Program-made: the position numbers and the translations under genes
The notes under the pieces: model-generated
Told to the model about the DNA's origin: nothing
Databases searched by the model: none
Seen by the model: the letters and a program-made list of their open reading frames with translations, nothing else
Shown here: positions 1 to 11,824 of the stretch, in pieces
How the letters are laid out: each line of letters starts with the position of its first letter
Numbering within the stretch: the stretch's first letter is position 1
DNA from: Leucophora obtusa
Taxonomy: Eukaryota; Arthropoda; Insecta; Diptera; Anthomyiidae
DNA: 64,000 nt
Direction: 5' to 3'
Assembly: GCA_949987735.1 (NCBI GenBank)
Contig: OX465297.1
Coordinates: 128,710,540-128,774,539, forward strand

Positions 1-404
1 GCCTCGTGGTTGCAACGCTGGGAGTCGCAAAAATTATCCGATCTGGAAAAAAATTACTTTTTTAAATCTTAACAAAATTGGTTATCGTATGAATAACCAA
101 TCGAATAATAATAATTTTTTTTTAAATTTTTGGTGATATTCCAAATTTGAAAGTGTGTTTTTTGGAAAAAAATATTGACTTTAAAAATTCATAAAAAATA
201 AAATTTCGTCCAAAAATGAACCCGCTAGTGCCGCAACCAGTACGAAAAACATGGTTTCGAGATAAACGCATTCACTAATCCGGCTGTAACTTTTGAACCC
301 GTAGGAGTTTTTACATGAAATTTTTTTTCTTAGAATCTTAAGAATATTTACTAAAATACAAAATTATAAAAAAAGTCGATTTCATAAAACGGCCAATGTC
401 ATGT
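1..404 (+). repeat. Truncated copy of the TTAA-flanked inverted-repeat element
   Basis: The window opens inside a repeat that matches the complete element at 45573-46495, starting at its internal 'gcctcgtggttg' and running to 'ggccaatgtcatgtc'. Relative to that copy it lacks about 275 internal bases at roughly position 262, where the other copy holds extra sequence. The terminal C-run and TTAA expected on the right are degraded here. Non-coding. Confidence 0.75.
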
Positions 405-574
405 CATGTAATTCTCTGAAAACTTTTTGTTTTATTTACAATTAACATCGTGCGTTTTGTTTGGACCGCCCATAGCAAAAACTGGGTTGATTTTGCTCAA
501 GTATAAATTTAATATTAAATAAAAATTGTGAAGAAAAAATAAAATATAAAACAATCTGTAGTTTGACTACAAGG

Positions 575-692
575 GTCGTTCAATTTACATGGACAAACGG
601 ACATCGGTAAATCGACTCAGTAAGTGGTTCTTAGTTGATCGGTATACCAGAAGATGGGCCTACGCATACCAAAGACTGGTGTAGGGTATACA
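575..692 (+). repeat. Degenerate fragment of the Helentron-like (mini-me type) element
   Basis: Diverged 'acggacatcggtaaatcg', 'gatcggtatacc' and 'actggtgtagggtata' match pieces of the element at 5337-6636, including its right terminal repeat. The microsatellite and tandem core are missing. It is an old, internally collapsed copy. Confidence 0.5.
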
Positions 693-2098
693 ACTCAGCA
701 AAACCACACATTATCAAATAATGGATAAAGTAATGTATCGCCATAGTGTTGCGCTGATTACTTTACACATTACTTCACTGATGAATTTTACAGGCGATGA
801 GCCTCAAAGTAATGTTTAAATTTTTACCTATATATACTTACGATTTAAAATAATGCTGAAGGTAAGGATTATTCATTACAAAGTAACGCATTATGTATCC
901 AATTGTCGCTAACTAATTACTTTATGTTGAACAATAATTATAATTGTAAGGAGTATACTTTACAAGGTAATGCAGGAGTTTGTCGCACCCATTACCAAAG
1001 TTTTCCTGGGAAATAAATGAACAAGTGAATAATAAGAAAATAACACTTTACTTAATTTTTTGGGCAATTTTTTTTTGGCAAACAATTTCCTTATATCCTT
1101 TCTTTGTGCATTTTCTTGTATTTTCCTTCCTTTTCTTGTTAGAACAAGAATAAATTTTAAGAAACCCATCTACAAACAAGAAGTATGTAAGCTAAAAAAA
1201 AATTTAGTATTTGTTCGTTTTAAAGGCAGTGCCTTTTTCGAAAATAAAGAAAAAAATAACATGAATTCTGTAGAAAAAAATACATCCTGCTTAAGGAGTG
1301 TTTTAAAATTTGTACTTTTCAATATTTTTCTCCTGTCTTGTGAGCTTTTTGATTCCTTTCCAGTTAAGCTTTATGTAATTTACCCTTTGTACAGTTTGAA
1401 TTTGTCAAGATTCTTGTTATGATACTTGCTGTCATGGTAAAGTGCACTATATTGTTGCTGGTATGTTTTTAAAACAGTTTTTTTTTCTAATACTCGTATA
1501 ATTGGGCAAAGATTTTTATTTTGCTTCTTTTTTTTGTTAGTTAAGAGTATTTGGATTGCAATTTAAATATGTGGTTACATTCGTTTACTTATGCTTGTGA
1601 AAGAAGTAATACCAGTTGTATGTGGTTTTTAAATGTATAGTTTACATAGAAGTTTTTGTTTTTCATTTTCAGGTTTGTTTGCAGTTCTACTTAAAAAAAA
1701 GGTTTATATTCTTTTGACCTGCATCATATAATTAGGTTAAATATTAAATTAAAACTGCTTTATGTAGCTTTATGGTTTTAAACTTTTGGAAAATTTGAAG
1801 AAAAAAAAAAATAAGATTCTTAGAAAAAACCACAACATTTTTAAATACAACATTTATGCAAAATTTTGCTTTACGAGAAGAAGTACATTTTCCTGTTGAA
1901 TATGCATATATTTAATTTAAATAAAAAATTTTTATAGTATCTCTTCCACAACTAATATAAAAAGCACTTTAAAATAACCATCTATTTTAAAATTGTAATC
2001 AACTAGCATGTTTAGAAAAAAAAAAAAGAAAATGGTCAATATCAGGGCTGCTTTTAGTTAAAAACACTAAAAATTTTACATTACTCGTATTTATATAG
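693..2098. other. AT-rich gene-free stretch
   Basis: I see no gene. The first 300 bases are rich in 'gtaatg'/'attacttt' motifs; the rest is poly-A and poly-T rich. Open frames of 60-120 codons are low-complexity Lys/Phe/Leu-rich translations without recognisable domains. Confidence 0.6.
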
Positions 2099-2100
2099 TA

Positions 2101-4190
2101 GAGTGTCCCTTAAAAATAGATTTGTCATTACAGCCCCAGTTTTATTGGAAATGGTCCCAAATGGAAGAAACGTTAACCCAAAAAACTTTCGGCACAAGTT
2201 GGACGAAAATGACCCTTTTTGGAAAAAAGTTTATTACTATTAAAAATTCCCAAAATTCTAAATTTCGAAAAAAATTATTTCTGATTCCATTTATTCAAAA
2301 TGATTCAGACGTGGAATTTTGACTTCATGGGATATCATTAGCCCACTTTAGCCTGGAATCCAAAATGACCCACGAGTTTGATAAAAATGCAAAAACGTGT
2401 TTTTTTTTAAATTAATTTTAAAGATTTTTTAAAATGCCTAATTTGGAGATGTCGATTGCTATTTGTACCACATAATAGTTGATATTAAAGAAAAAAAAAA
2501 AATAAATTGGAAAAATGATAATTCGAGTTTGTGTTTGGAGTAACTGCTTTCCAGGACTTTTTACAAAAATTGCTCATTTTGTCAAAAACTAAAGAAAATT
2601 TGAATGTTTTCTTCAAATTTTCTTACACAATTTTCGGAAACACAACACTTGAATTTGGTTAGAATATAATTATCTTTACATTTGTTTAAAAAATCTTTAA
2701 CCCTTAGTGGCCTGGGGTCAGAAAAGACTCATGAAAGTTAATATTAATTATGACTACGAGATTGTAAAGCCATTAAATTGATAAAAAAAATCTCAACTGA
2801 ATAAAAATAATTATTTATCTACTTTTGGCCAAAAATGCCCCACTATGAAATTTACAGAATAACATTTTTAATAATTTGCGGGAAAATATAATTTTAAATG
2901 AATAACAAAAAAATTTTTTACAGTTGATAAAAATTATTATTTTGAGTAACTTTATCCATATAGTGTTACTATTCTCACTTTTCACAAAAAAAAAAATACC
3001 AACTAGGAAATTTACAGAATAACATTTATCAGATTTTTATTAAATGATAGAGAGTACAAAACTAACGAAAAAGCGCAATTCTCTATAGCCCCAATCTTAT
3101 TTTTAAGGGTTAAAAAGGTGGGGTCAAAAATGTACATATGCTAATAGCAATTTTAGTTTCGTAATCGTATTAGATTCTAGTTAAAAGCTTTTGTTTATTT
3201 TGCATTTATTGCTTTCTATTTGGAAAAACGTTATTCTGAAAATTTCCAAGTGCGTTTTTTTTTCGGCGAATAGTAAAAGTTACAAGTTACATAAAATAAT
3301 AACTTTTATCAAGTGTAAAAAAGATTTTTTTGATCCATTTGAATTGATATTTTCCCAAAAATTATGAAAGGTGTTACTCTGTAAATTTCCTAGTGGGGTA
3401 TAAAAAGCCAAAAGTATAAAAGTTAACACTATATGGATCATGTTACATAAAATAATTACTTTTATCCAGTTTAGATTTTTTTTTTATCAATTTAATGGCT
3501 GTACAATCTCGTAGTCATAATTAATATTAAGTTTCATGGGTCTATTCTGACCCCAGGCCACTAAGGGTTAAATATTTTTTAAACAAATGTACAGATAATT
3601 ATAGCCTAACCAAATTTAAGTACTATTTTTCCGAAAACTATATAAAATTTGATGAAAACATTAAAATTTTGTTAAATTTTTGACAAAATAAGCAATTTTT
3701 TTAAAATATCCTGGAAAGCAGTCGCTCCAAACACAAATTCGAATTATCATTTTTCCAATTTATTTTTTTTCTTTAATATCAACTATTATGTGGTACAACT
3801 AGAAAACGACATCTCCAAATTAGGCATTTTAAAAAAGTTTTAAAATTAATTTAAAAAGACAGACACGTTTTTGCATTCTTATCAAACTCGTGGGTCATTT
3901 TGGATTCTAGGCTAAAGTGGGTTATTGATATCCGATGAAGTCAAAATTCCATGTCTGAATCATTTTGACTATATTAAATGAATAAATGAAACAAAATAGT
4001 AACTTTTTCAAAATTTCGAATTTTGGGAATTTTTAATAATAATACACTTTTTCCCAATTGGACCATTTTCGATCGCAACTCGGCATGTGTTAACGTTTTC
4101 CAAAAAAAAAAAATCGATTTTGTTAATTTGGGACCATTTGTAAATATATTGGGGGTTGAAAATCGACCAAACACTTTATAAGGGACACCC
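2101..4190. mobile_element. 2.1 kb palindromic (foldback) element, TA target duplication
   Basis: The element begins GAGTGTCCCTTA next to TA (2099-2100) and ends TAAGGGACACCC next to TA (4191-4192). The two halves are reverse complements for about 1 kb each. Matching landmarks are 'cccttagtggcctggggtca' near 2702 and its complement near 3550, and 'gggtcattttggatt' in both arms. The spacer lies near 3110-3230. No transposase is encoded. TA duplication with short inverted ends fits Tc1/mariner mobilisation; that is inference. Single arms recur at 21738-22690 and 37926-38720. Confidence 0.8.
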
Positions 4191-4192
4191 TA

Positions 4193-4721
4193 ATATATAG
4201 TAAAGTAGAGTGCCAGTGCCAGTGCCTATGTCTGTGTATTTGTTTTTACTAAAATTAACACATAAATTTTATTCAATAAATGGCTAGTGGCTTTACAACC
4301 ATCAGAATAAATTTTGTATTTTAAATTATAAATAAACATGAAAAGCTTCTGTGTGTTGTTGCTATTCTTTTGCTGCCACATTTTTGCCATTTTCTACTTT
4401 TTGCAAATATGATCAATAAAGACAATATTTCAATTTCAAGGCTCTTCTTGTTGTTGCTAGTAGTGTTGGTTTTTATTTTTTTTAACCAATATTTAAAAAT
4501 AAATATAAATTTTAAGGTTGCTATTGGTTTGATTGTAAAATATGTTCCTAATTATTATGAAAATGTGACAATTTTTTTGAAAAGTTTTATTTAAATAAAG
4601 GTTATTTTCTGTTTTTAAGTGATAAATCATAATTAAATAGCAGTATATTTTCCTGATTTATGACAAAGTTAATTTAAATTTAATTTTTGATTTATTATTC
4701 TTTATTAATTCCTGAATATGG
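4193..4721. other. Gene-free AT-rich spacer
   Basis: Unremarkable sequence between two repeats. A 74-codon open frame at 4370-4594 is hydrophobic and Phe/Leu/Val-rich with no recognisable domain; I do not call it a gene. Confidence 0.5.
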
Positions 4722-5468
4722 ACTGAGAGAATTATCCTTCATGATATTAATGATATAATTTTATAAAATTTTTTTCGTAGAACCAGAAATGTATATAATA
4801 TTTAATTAATATTATGAAATTTTTCATAACTTTTCTTTCATAAAATTTCATAATTTCATTAAAAAAATTCATTGAATTTCATAAATTAGAACTCCATAAA
4901 TTTAATGAAAATGGTCTTTATATATATGAAATTGTTCAATAGTATTTGCTTTTTTTTTATTTTTTTTTTATAAAATATCGTCATTTTCTAAGAGAATAAT
5001 CTTTTATAATTTCTATTTTTTTTAAATTAATTTTTTATTATTAATTTTGGACTATGAACTTTTTTTTATAAATCATATTAATTTTTTCGAAACTTTTTTT
5101 ATGAAACTTTTTAATTTAATGAATTCTTTCTTTAGATATATTTTGTACATCCGTAAAATATGCTACGATTTTATTACGCCTTTTGCATTTGCTAAGTACT
5201 TTTTATTTATCTACTCCAGCTTAGCAACAACAACAACCAACTATAATAAATAATAGTAAATGAAATTTCTTCATAGATTTTATGAAGCTCTTCATTGGCT
5301 GAATGATTTATTCATTGAATGAGTTGCCTATTAATTATACCCTACACCACTATGTGGTCAGGGTATTATAAGTTTGTGCTGATGTTTGTAACACCAAAAA
5401 ATATTGGTCGTAGACCCACCTTATAGTATACCGATCGGTTCAGAATTTTTTTTTATTTCGATTTAACG

Positions 5469-5540
5469 ATGTCCGTCTGTCCGTCCGTCCGTCCGTCCGT
5501 CCGTCCGTCCGTCCGTCCGTCTGTCTGTCTGTCCATGCAA
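5469..5540 (+). repeat. (GTCY)n microsatellite, mainly GTCC
   Basis: An uninterrupted run of GTCC/GTCT tetramers, preceded by 'gatgtccgtctg' and followed by 'gtccatgcaat'. It is an intrinsic part of the surrounding Helentron-like element. The copy at 26214-26833 has a shorter, GTCT-only run, so the array has expanded here. Confidence 0.9.
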
Positions 5541-5619
5541 TCTTGTACGCACTCTACAGGTCGCACCTATTAAGATATTTCGATGAAATTTGGTACATAG
5601 ACCTATGTTGGCCCAAGGA

Positions 5620-6560
5620 CGAACAAGTTTGATTTTTTTGAACATCGGTCCATGTTTAGACCTAGTGCCCATATAAGGGTCCTACCAAAATTATATTGTT
5701 TATACGCTGCAGGTCGTAAATATTAAGATATTTTGATGAAATTTGGTACACAGACCTGTATTGGCCCAATAACGCAGCCTATTGATTTTGGTGAACATCG
5801 GTCCATGTTTAGACCTAGTGCCCATATAAGGGTCCTACCAAAATTATACTGTTTATACGCTGCAGGTCGTAAATATTAAGATATTTTGATAAAATTTGGT
5901 ATACAGACCTACATTGGCCCAGTAACGCAGCCTATTGATTTTGGTGAACATGGGTCCATGTTTAGACCTAGTGCCCATATAAGGGTCCTACTAAAATTAT
6001 ATGGTTTATACGCTGCAGGTCGCAAATATTAAGATATTTTGATAAAATTTGGTACACAGACCTACGTTGGCCCAAGGACAAAGCCTATTGATTTTGGTGA
6101 ACATCGGTCCATGTTTAGACCTAGTGCCCATATAAGGGTCCTACCAAAATTATATTGTTTATACGCTGCAGGTCGCAAATATTAAGATATTTTGATGAAA
6201 TTTGGTACACCGACTTATGGCAGCCGAAGGACGAAGCCTATTGATTTTGGTGAACATCGGTCTATGTTTAGACCTAGTGCCCATATAAGGGTCCCCCCAA
6301 AATTATATTGTTTATACGATGCACGTCGTAAATATTAAGATATTTTGACGAAATTTGGTACACAGACCTATTTTGGCCCACGGACGAAGCCTATTGATTT
6401 TGATGAACATCGGTCCATGTTTAGACCTAGTGCCCATATAAGGGTCCTACCAAAATTATACTGTTTATACGCTGCAGGTCGCAAATATTAAGATATTTTG
6501 ATGAAATTTGGTACACAGACCTATATTGGCCCAATAACGCAGCCTATTGATTTTGGTGAC
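5620..6560 (+). repeat. Six tandem units of exactly 153 bp
   Basis: The phrase 'gtgcccatataagggtcc' starts at 5665, 5818, 5971, 6124, 6277 and 6430, a constant 153-bp period. Each unit holds 'aaattatattgtttatacg', 'ctgcaggtcg', 'atattaagatattttgatga' and 'catcggtccatgtttagac'. Units differ by a few substitutions but no net indels. It is the central minisatellite of the Helentron-like element. Confidence 0.9.
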
Positions 6561-6818
6561 ATTAGTTGGCTTTTACCCAGACTGGTGTAGGGTATTCTAT
6601 AGTCGGCATGCCCGACTTTAACCTTTTTACTCGTTTTATGAAGAGTTTCATTAATTTTATGAAGAGTTTTATTTATTTTATGAACTTTTCATAAACATTG
6701 ACTTTAATGAAACCTGTTTCATAGATTCTATATAAAGTTTCAATGGACGAGTTCCAGTGACAATTTTCATTGAAACTATGAAGAAATTCATTACTGAAGT
6801 GATGATAATTCTCTCAGT

Positions 6819-7984
6819 GTGGGATAATTCACTGACAAGGTTGTATTTAAGGATTTTAGTTTAATTTTTTAATTATTTTTTTCTCTAAATTTAATTTTAA
6901 TTTAATTTTTTAATTAATGTTTTTAATTTAATTTTTAATTAATTTTGTTTTTGTTTTAATTTCAATTTTAATTTTTAATAAATTATTTGGGGTGTTTTGA
7001 AATGAATGAAGGTCCGTACGAAATTCGTTGTTTTTGAAAACCCATTCATTAAAATTTTCACAATTTATTGTTAAAATATAATATTTTCATGTTTCTGTAG
7101 ATGGCGCCACTAGTGTATCAGATGTTTTAAGAATAGCACTATTTCTTTCCCTACTGATTTTTTAAAAAGCACCATATCTCGAAAACTAAGACATATAATG
7201 GACGAAAATATCGACTACCTCTAACCATATAATACCCTGGCGAAAAAGTTATCTCTATTCAAAATGGACCTTGGTGGGACCTTGGACCCCCGAAAATTTT
7301 TAATAATTTTCCACTTCATAAAATGTCCAATATCTCAAAAACTAAGCGTGATAGAGCAAAATTCCTTCGGAGTGCCCCGGATAACAAATTTTACGACTTA
7401 GAGTATAAGCACAATGCAAAGGTACCCGTTTTTTTACATAAAATTTGACAACTAAAATCATGCAACGATTTCCGTGAGAGATAAAACTTATTTTATTTTC
7501 TCAACGGAATTTCTTATTCTCCTGTTTTTACTCTCAGAATATTTTACTAATGTTGCCAGATTTTCACACAATTTCAATCACAGTACAAGTATAGTACGAC
7601 TACACTTGGTTGAGTTCGTCATGCACATGCATTAGTAATATCAAAGGATTTAACTTTATACATTTATAAAATATATAAAAAACAGCAATAATACAATAAC
7701 ACTTTCACATCCTTTTATTCTAACTAATGTCAAACAACAACAGTACGTTGGAATGTCCCAAGATGAAAAATATAAAATATAACCAACTTGGCTTTCTATT
7801 TGTTCTGTGTTGTAAAAGTGAGATTCCGTTTCCATTGCTATTTTGTTCATTTTTTTCCATCACGATTTAAGATTCATTTTCCATTTGTATTGTGCTTATT
7901 CTCTCAGTGTAATTACAAATAAAACTGTAGTTTCACTAGTTTTAACTTAAATGTGGATTTGTTAAATATAACAAAAAATGTTTC
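6819..7984. other. Gene-free, low-complexity then unique sequence
   Basis: 6850-6990 is a 'tttaattttaa' low-complexity block. The rest has no convincing gene. An isolated 'ttctctcagtgt' near 7899 resembles the end of the ACTGAGAGAATTATC family and may mark another, unresolved member. Confidence 0.4.
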
Positions 7985-8425
7985 TAATTCGATCTGCCAT
8001 TTTAATACCGAAATATATTGCTGGATCTAATTCGATCTGCAATTTATGGGATAAATTAAGGTCTTACCAAATACCCAAATATATCACTGGATTTAATTCG
8101 ATCTGAAATTTATCGGAAAATTTAAGGTCTTACGCAATCCCGAAATAAATTACTGGATATAATTTTATCTGTCATTTTTTGGATAAATTTAGATCTTGCT
8201 TAATCCCAAAATATATTGCTGGATCTAATTCGATCTGACATTTTTCGGATCAAATTAGATCTAAGTTTATCTCCAAATATATTGCTGGATCTAATTCGAT
8301 CTGGATCAAATTAGATCTAACTATATCAACAAATATATTGCTGGATTTAATTCAATCTGCCATTTTTCGGATCAAATTAGATCTGAGTTTATCCGCAAAT
8401 ATATAGCTGGATCTTATATAATGCA
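7985..8425. repeat. Degenerate minisatellite, about seven units of 60-odd bp
   Basis: Successive units contain 'atattgctggatctaattcg', 'atctgccatttttcggat' and 'aaattagatct'. Units vary by small indels, and one near 8300 is shortened. It stops just before the foldback element at 8461. Confidence 0.8.
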
Positions 8426-8460
8426 ACCAACAAGCATAAGTTTGACAAATTTAAATATTA

Positions 8461-9090
8461 CACTGTGAGACAAATGGAAGGGGTCAGTGATCGGGAAGGG
8501 TTCAAACTACCGGGGTAAGTTATATCGGTAAAAAAGAAGTTATACGTATCCCGGCGTTTCGCTGGGCCACCCCTAGGAATCGAGATATATCGATTTGACC
8601 TTTAGTGGTCTATTTTTGACATAACTCGAGAACCACTAGTCCGATTTTGCTCAAACAATTTAAAAAAAATTAAAAATTACAATTCCTTTAATCTGTTCAT
8701 ATAACGTTTTTCTATATACTCAACAGTTTTGCCGGTAAAAATAAATGTATGAAGAAAAAAATATTTTTTGCCTAAAATATTAAAAAAAAGTAATAAACAA
8801 AAGGTTATTGATTGTTATGGTAGCGGTAACAAACATTTATTTTTACCGGCAAAACTGTTGAGTATATAGAAAAACGTTATATGAACAGATTAAAGGAATT
8901 GTAATTTTTAATTTTTTTAAATTTGTTTGAGCAAAATCGGACTAGTGGTTCTCGAGTTATGTCAAAAAAAGATATATCTCGATTCCTAGTGGTGACCCAG
9001 CGAAACGCCGCGACACGTATAACTTGTTTTTGACTGATATAACATTTCCCGTTGGTTTCATCCCATCCCGATTTTGACTGTGGCATAGTG
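8461..9090. mobile_element. Foldback MITE with TTA duplication (PIF/Harbinger-like), copy 1
   Basis: It starts CACTGTGAGAC after TTA (8458-8460) and ends GCATAGTG before TTA (9091-9093). The arms are near-complete reverse complements ('ccggcgtttcgctgg', 'gattttgctcaaac', 'actcaacagttttgccgg' and complements), around a 'ttattgattgttatgg' centre. A 3-bp TWA duplication is the hallmark of PIF/Harbinger elements; three full copies here all have it. Open frames inside are shadows of the inverted arms. Other copies: 41977, 53078 and 54099. Confidence 0.8.
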
Positions 9091-9093
9091 TTA

Positions 9094-10107
9094 TTAATAG
9101 TAAAAGGCTTTATTTTTTAATCACTTAATATATAATTTTTTTTAATTTTACTAGCAAACGCTGTAAAATTGTTGAGTTACAATTTTATTTGTAACGACAG
9201 AAAACAGGCTTTGAAGTCAGTGAACGTATTTTTTTTTTCAATTCAGTGAACGTAATTTTTTTTTTAAAATCAGTGAATGTATTTGTTTTTTAATTCACTG
9301 AACGCAATTTTATTTTTTTCTAATTCACTGAACGAAAATGAAATTGGACGAATTCAGTGGTAAATTATTTCAGTAAGGAATTAATTCACTTTTTTCCGTT
9401 CGATTTATAAAATTTAAGCCGTTCACCGGTAAATTAGTTCATTTGATTTAATAAAATAATAATAGCAATTGAATTAATTCGTAACAAAATATTAATTCCA
9501 TTCAATATATGGTGTTTTGTGAATTAATTCATCGAATTTTTAATTCAGAATTGAAAAATTTAATTTCTGATTTTAAATTTTAAGCATCGACCCATAACTG
9601 GGAAGTTAAACATGGTTAATTAAAACACGATTGTGCTAAGGTAGAACAAAATCCAAGAGTTTTTCTACCCTCCAGTTGCTGCAGAGTGTAATCGTCAAAA
9701 ATAATTCTCAGTTATAATATTATTTTCCAGATGTGGTGGATTTCAATTACATTTAAATTACAATTACATATAATTTGTAATTGTAATTGAAAAATTTCAA
9801 TTATTGTAATTGAGAATATTTAATTATAATTACAAATTATTTTAGTTTTAATTGAAAACTTTCAATTACAAATTACATGTAATTTTAATTAATTTTAATT
9901 GCTATTACAAAATTTCAGTTACATTTTCAATTACATTTGGAATTAGAAAATATTTTTTATTTAAATTTGAAAAAAGTGGCTGAGATAGGTGGTCAAGCAT
10001 AACAATAATAGAAATACGTTGGCTAGTTCCCTAACTTGCTCTTTAGGTCAAATATTTCTTTTCCTAATACAATATAATTATAATTTAATAATTTTTTCAA
10101 CTACAAT
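9094..10107. other. Degenerate simple repeats, no gene
   Basis: 9200-9370 holds irregular 'cagtgaacgtaatttttttt' repeats. 9735-9960 is a palindrome-rich 'ttacaattacattt' block that resumes after the mariner insertion at 10680-10800. No coding sequence is supported. Confidence 0.5.
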
Positions 10108-10109
10108 TA

Positions 10110-10664
10110 AAGGGTTTTTCAATAAGAGCGCTACAAAAGTAAAAAAGTTTAAATAAAACAAAAACTGTTTTGGATATCAATGAAATTCTTTATTCCTGTG
10201 AAAGTACGTTCGATGCCATTATGTATGGAATCGATCTCTTTTGCATGTCCACCACGGGCACGCTTGCAGAAGTCCAGACGCTGAACCCAATTTTCGACGG
10301 TTTTCAAGCATAAATCGGCCGATACTGCTGCAATTTCACGTTCGATATTCGTACGAAATTCATCAATAGTCGCTGGCTTGTTGGCATAGACCATAGATTT
10401 GACGTAGCCCCACGCTCAATTGTTGATCTGCTAGGACGATTATGACGACCATAAATTGGACGTAGCGCTCTTAACGTTGAGGCCACTGACTCCGAATTTC
10501 GGTAGTAAATTTTAATAATTTCGACTTGTTGTTGGCTCGTATATCATTCCATCATGAAATGGCAAACCTTACTAAAGAGAAATGTCAAAAGAGCGGCAAG
10601 AAATATGGCGTCGTTTGCTGTCCCTGTCTTTCTACTTTTGTAGCGTCCCTGTTGAACAACCCTT
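10110..10664 (-). mobile_element. Internally deleted Tc1/mariner-type element, 555 bp
   Basis: It is flanked by TA (10108-10109 and 10665-10666). Inverted termini are AAGGGTTTTTCAATA..GAGCGCTACAAAAGTA on the left and the complement of TACTTTTGTAGCGTCCCT..GTTGAACAACCCTT on the right. The transposase remnant reads on the minus strand. The element sits in the 'ttacaattaca' simple-sequence block, which resumes on its other side. Confidence 0.8.
10149..10486 (-). pseudogene. Transposase remnant: N-terminal HTH joined to the C-terminal tail
   Basis: Two overlapping minus-strand frames carry the ends of one transposase. 10304-10486 reads ALRPIYGRHNRPSRSTI, the family's N-terminal helix-turn-helix. 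10149-10394 reads YANKPATIDEFRTNIEREI and continues to GGHAKEIDSI, the C-terminal tail. All of the DDE catalytic core, usually over 200 residues, is missing, and the two parts are in different frames. It cannot make an active enzyme. It presumably survived because the terminal repeats could be mobilised by a complete relative. Confidence 0.7.
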
Positions 10665-11234
10665 TATATGTAGTTTGGGATTGAAAATTTTCATTTACAG
10701 TTATTTGTAATTGTAGGTGAAAATATTCAAGTACAATTGCATGTTATTCTGTAATTGCATTTGTAATAAATTACAAAATGTAATTGATAACCTACAGGTC
10801 TGTTATTTGCGAAACAGTTTTTTTTTAAATGAATTAGCGGTGTTGCCAGTTTTTTTTTTTGACTTTATCCCCAATTTTCAAATTGTTATCCCCAAAAATC
10901 CCCAATTGTTATCCCCAAAAATCCCCAATTTTTATTTTCTGTAAAAAATTCGTATTCGTTACCTTTTTTTTAAATTAATGTAAAAATACCATATTTATTT
11001 AATTTTTTTCGGACCTTATACACTCAAACTAAATAAATTTTGTAATTCTAACAAATTATAAAAAAGAACAAATAAATTTAAATAACAGCATAAAAAAATG
11101 GGAGCCAAATTTTTTCGTATTAAATATTTCAGAATCAAAATTTTTCGATTCATCAGCTTCAGATATTTTGTTGCGTATGGTACTGTATAAATAACTTTTA
11201 ATATTTCAGCAGATGGATTGAATTTTTGACAATT

Positions 11235-11692
11235 GAGCAATTCCATTTTATTTCAACGAACATTTTTTCGGTAGTGTACGATTTTGATAAAACTTGGTGA
11301 ATGTGTGTAGTAGTGTATGTATGTTCACAAAACGATTTTTAATTTTTTTGTTTTCGAAAACTGTGGCAACCCTGCAGCTTTGAAATACTGAAAATTGCAG
11401 GGTAGGCACTACACTTAAAATTTCATAACTTTTGTTGTGAGCAAGATATTGAAAAAATTCTTTTTGCGTGGGATTAGTGAAGTTTTTAGGTTTAAGAAAT
11501 TTATTATTATTTTTTTTTTTTTAAATTTTTAAAATTTAAAAAAAAAAAAAAAATTTAAATTTATTTTTTGAAAAAAACCCATTTTTTAAAATTTTTATAT
11601 TTTTTGCACAAAATGCCACATATGTGTTCTAAACATCCTAAAAATTTCAGAGTGGAATGCCTCCTACTTTTTGAGATATATTAAAAAATGTA
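11235..11692 (+). repeat. Left terminal inverted repeat, ~458 bp
   Basis: It matches the reverse complement of 14271-14729 from GAGCAATTCC through 'ttaaaaaatgta', with a handful of substitutions such as 'gtgtacg' versus 'gtgtccg' and small homopolymer indels. Near-identity of the arms suggests a fairly recent insertion or recent gene conversion. Confidence 0.85.
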
Positions 11693-11824
11693 AAAATGTA
11701 AACAAAAATATAATTCATTTTTTGGAAAAAAAAAGTTTTTCTTATAAAAATAGCCACATGTACGTTCTAAATACCTTGAAAATTGCGGAATCTTTTCGAG
11801 ATATAAGAAAAAATATAAAAGTAT

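Larger units (their letters stand above)
5337..6636 (+). mobile_element. Helentron-like / mini-me (DINE-type) element
   Basis: It begins ATACCCTACACCA and carries the inverted sequence TGGTGTAGGGTAT near 6582-6595. A GTCGG..CCGAC hairpin and 'ttttactcgtttt' follow at the right end. Inside are a (GTCY)n microsatellite and a 153-bp tandem core. Dipteran mini-me elements, later linked to Helentron/DINE repeats, are known for GTCY microsatellites, short subterminal inverted repeats, a 3' hairpin and ~150-bp central repeats; all are visible here. Non-autonomous: no Rep/helicase. It interrupts the 4722-6818 element. Further copies lie at 26214-26833, 575-692 and 58010-58110. Confidence 0.75.
4722..6818. 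mobile_element. Small inverted-repeat element (ACTGAGAGAATTATC family), split by a Helentron
   Basis: The termini ACTGAGAGAATTATC (4722) and GATAATTCTCTCAGT (about 6804-6818) are inverted. The interior is rich in 'tttcattaa' and 'atgaaattt' blocks that fold on each other. A Helentron-like element occupies 5337-6636, so the host element is about 0.8 kb. Relatives lie at 37157-37441 and 39476-39778. Non-coding MITE. Confidence 0.65.

Noticed and set aside
1060..1422. 120-codon open frame
   Set aside because: Phe/Leu/Lys-rich translation of AT-rich DNA with no recognisable domain.
5463..5672. Short frame with an Arg-Thr-Asp-Gly repeat
   Set aside because: It is a translation of the (GTCY)n microsatellite and the Helentron core, repeated in the second copy; not a gene.
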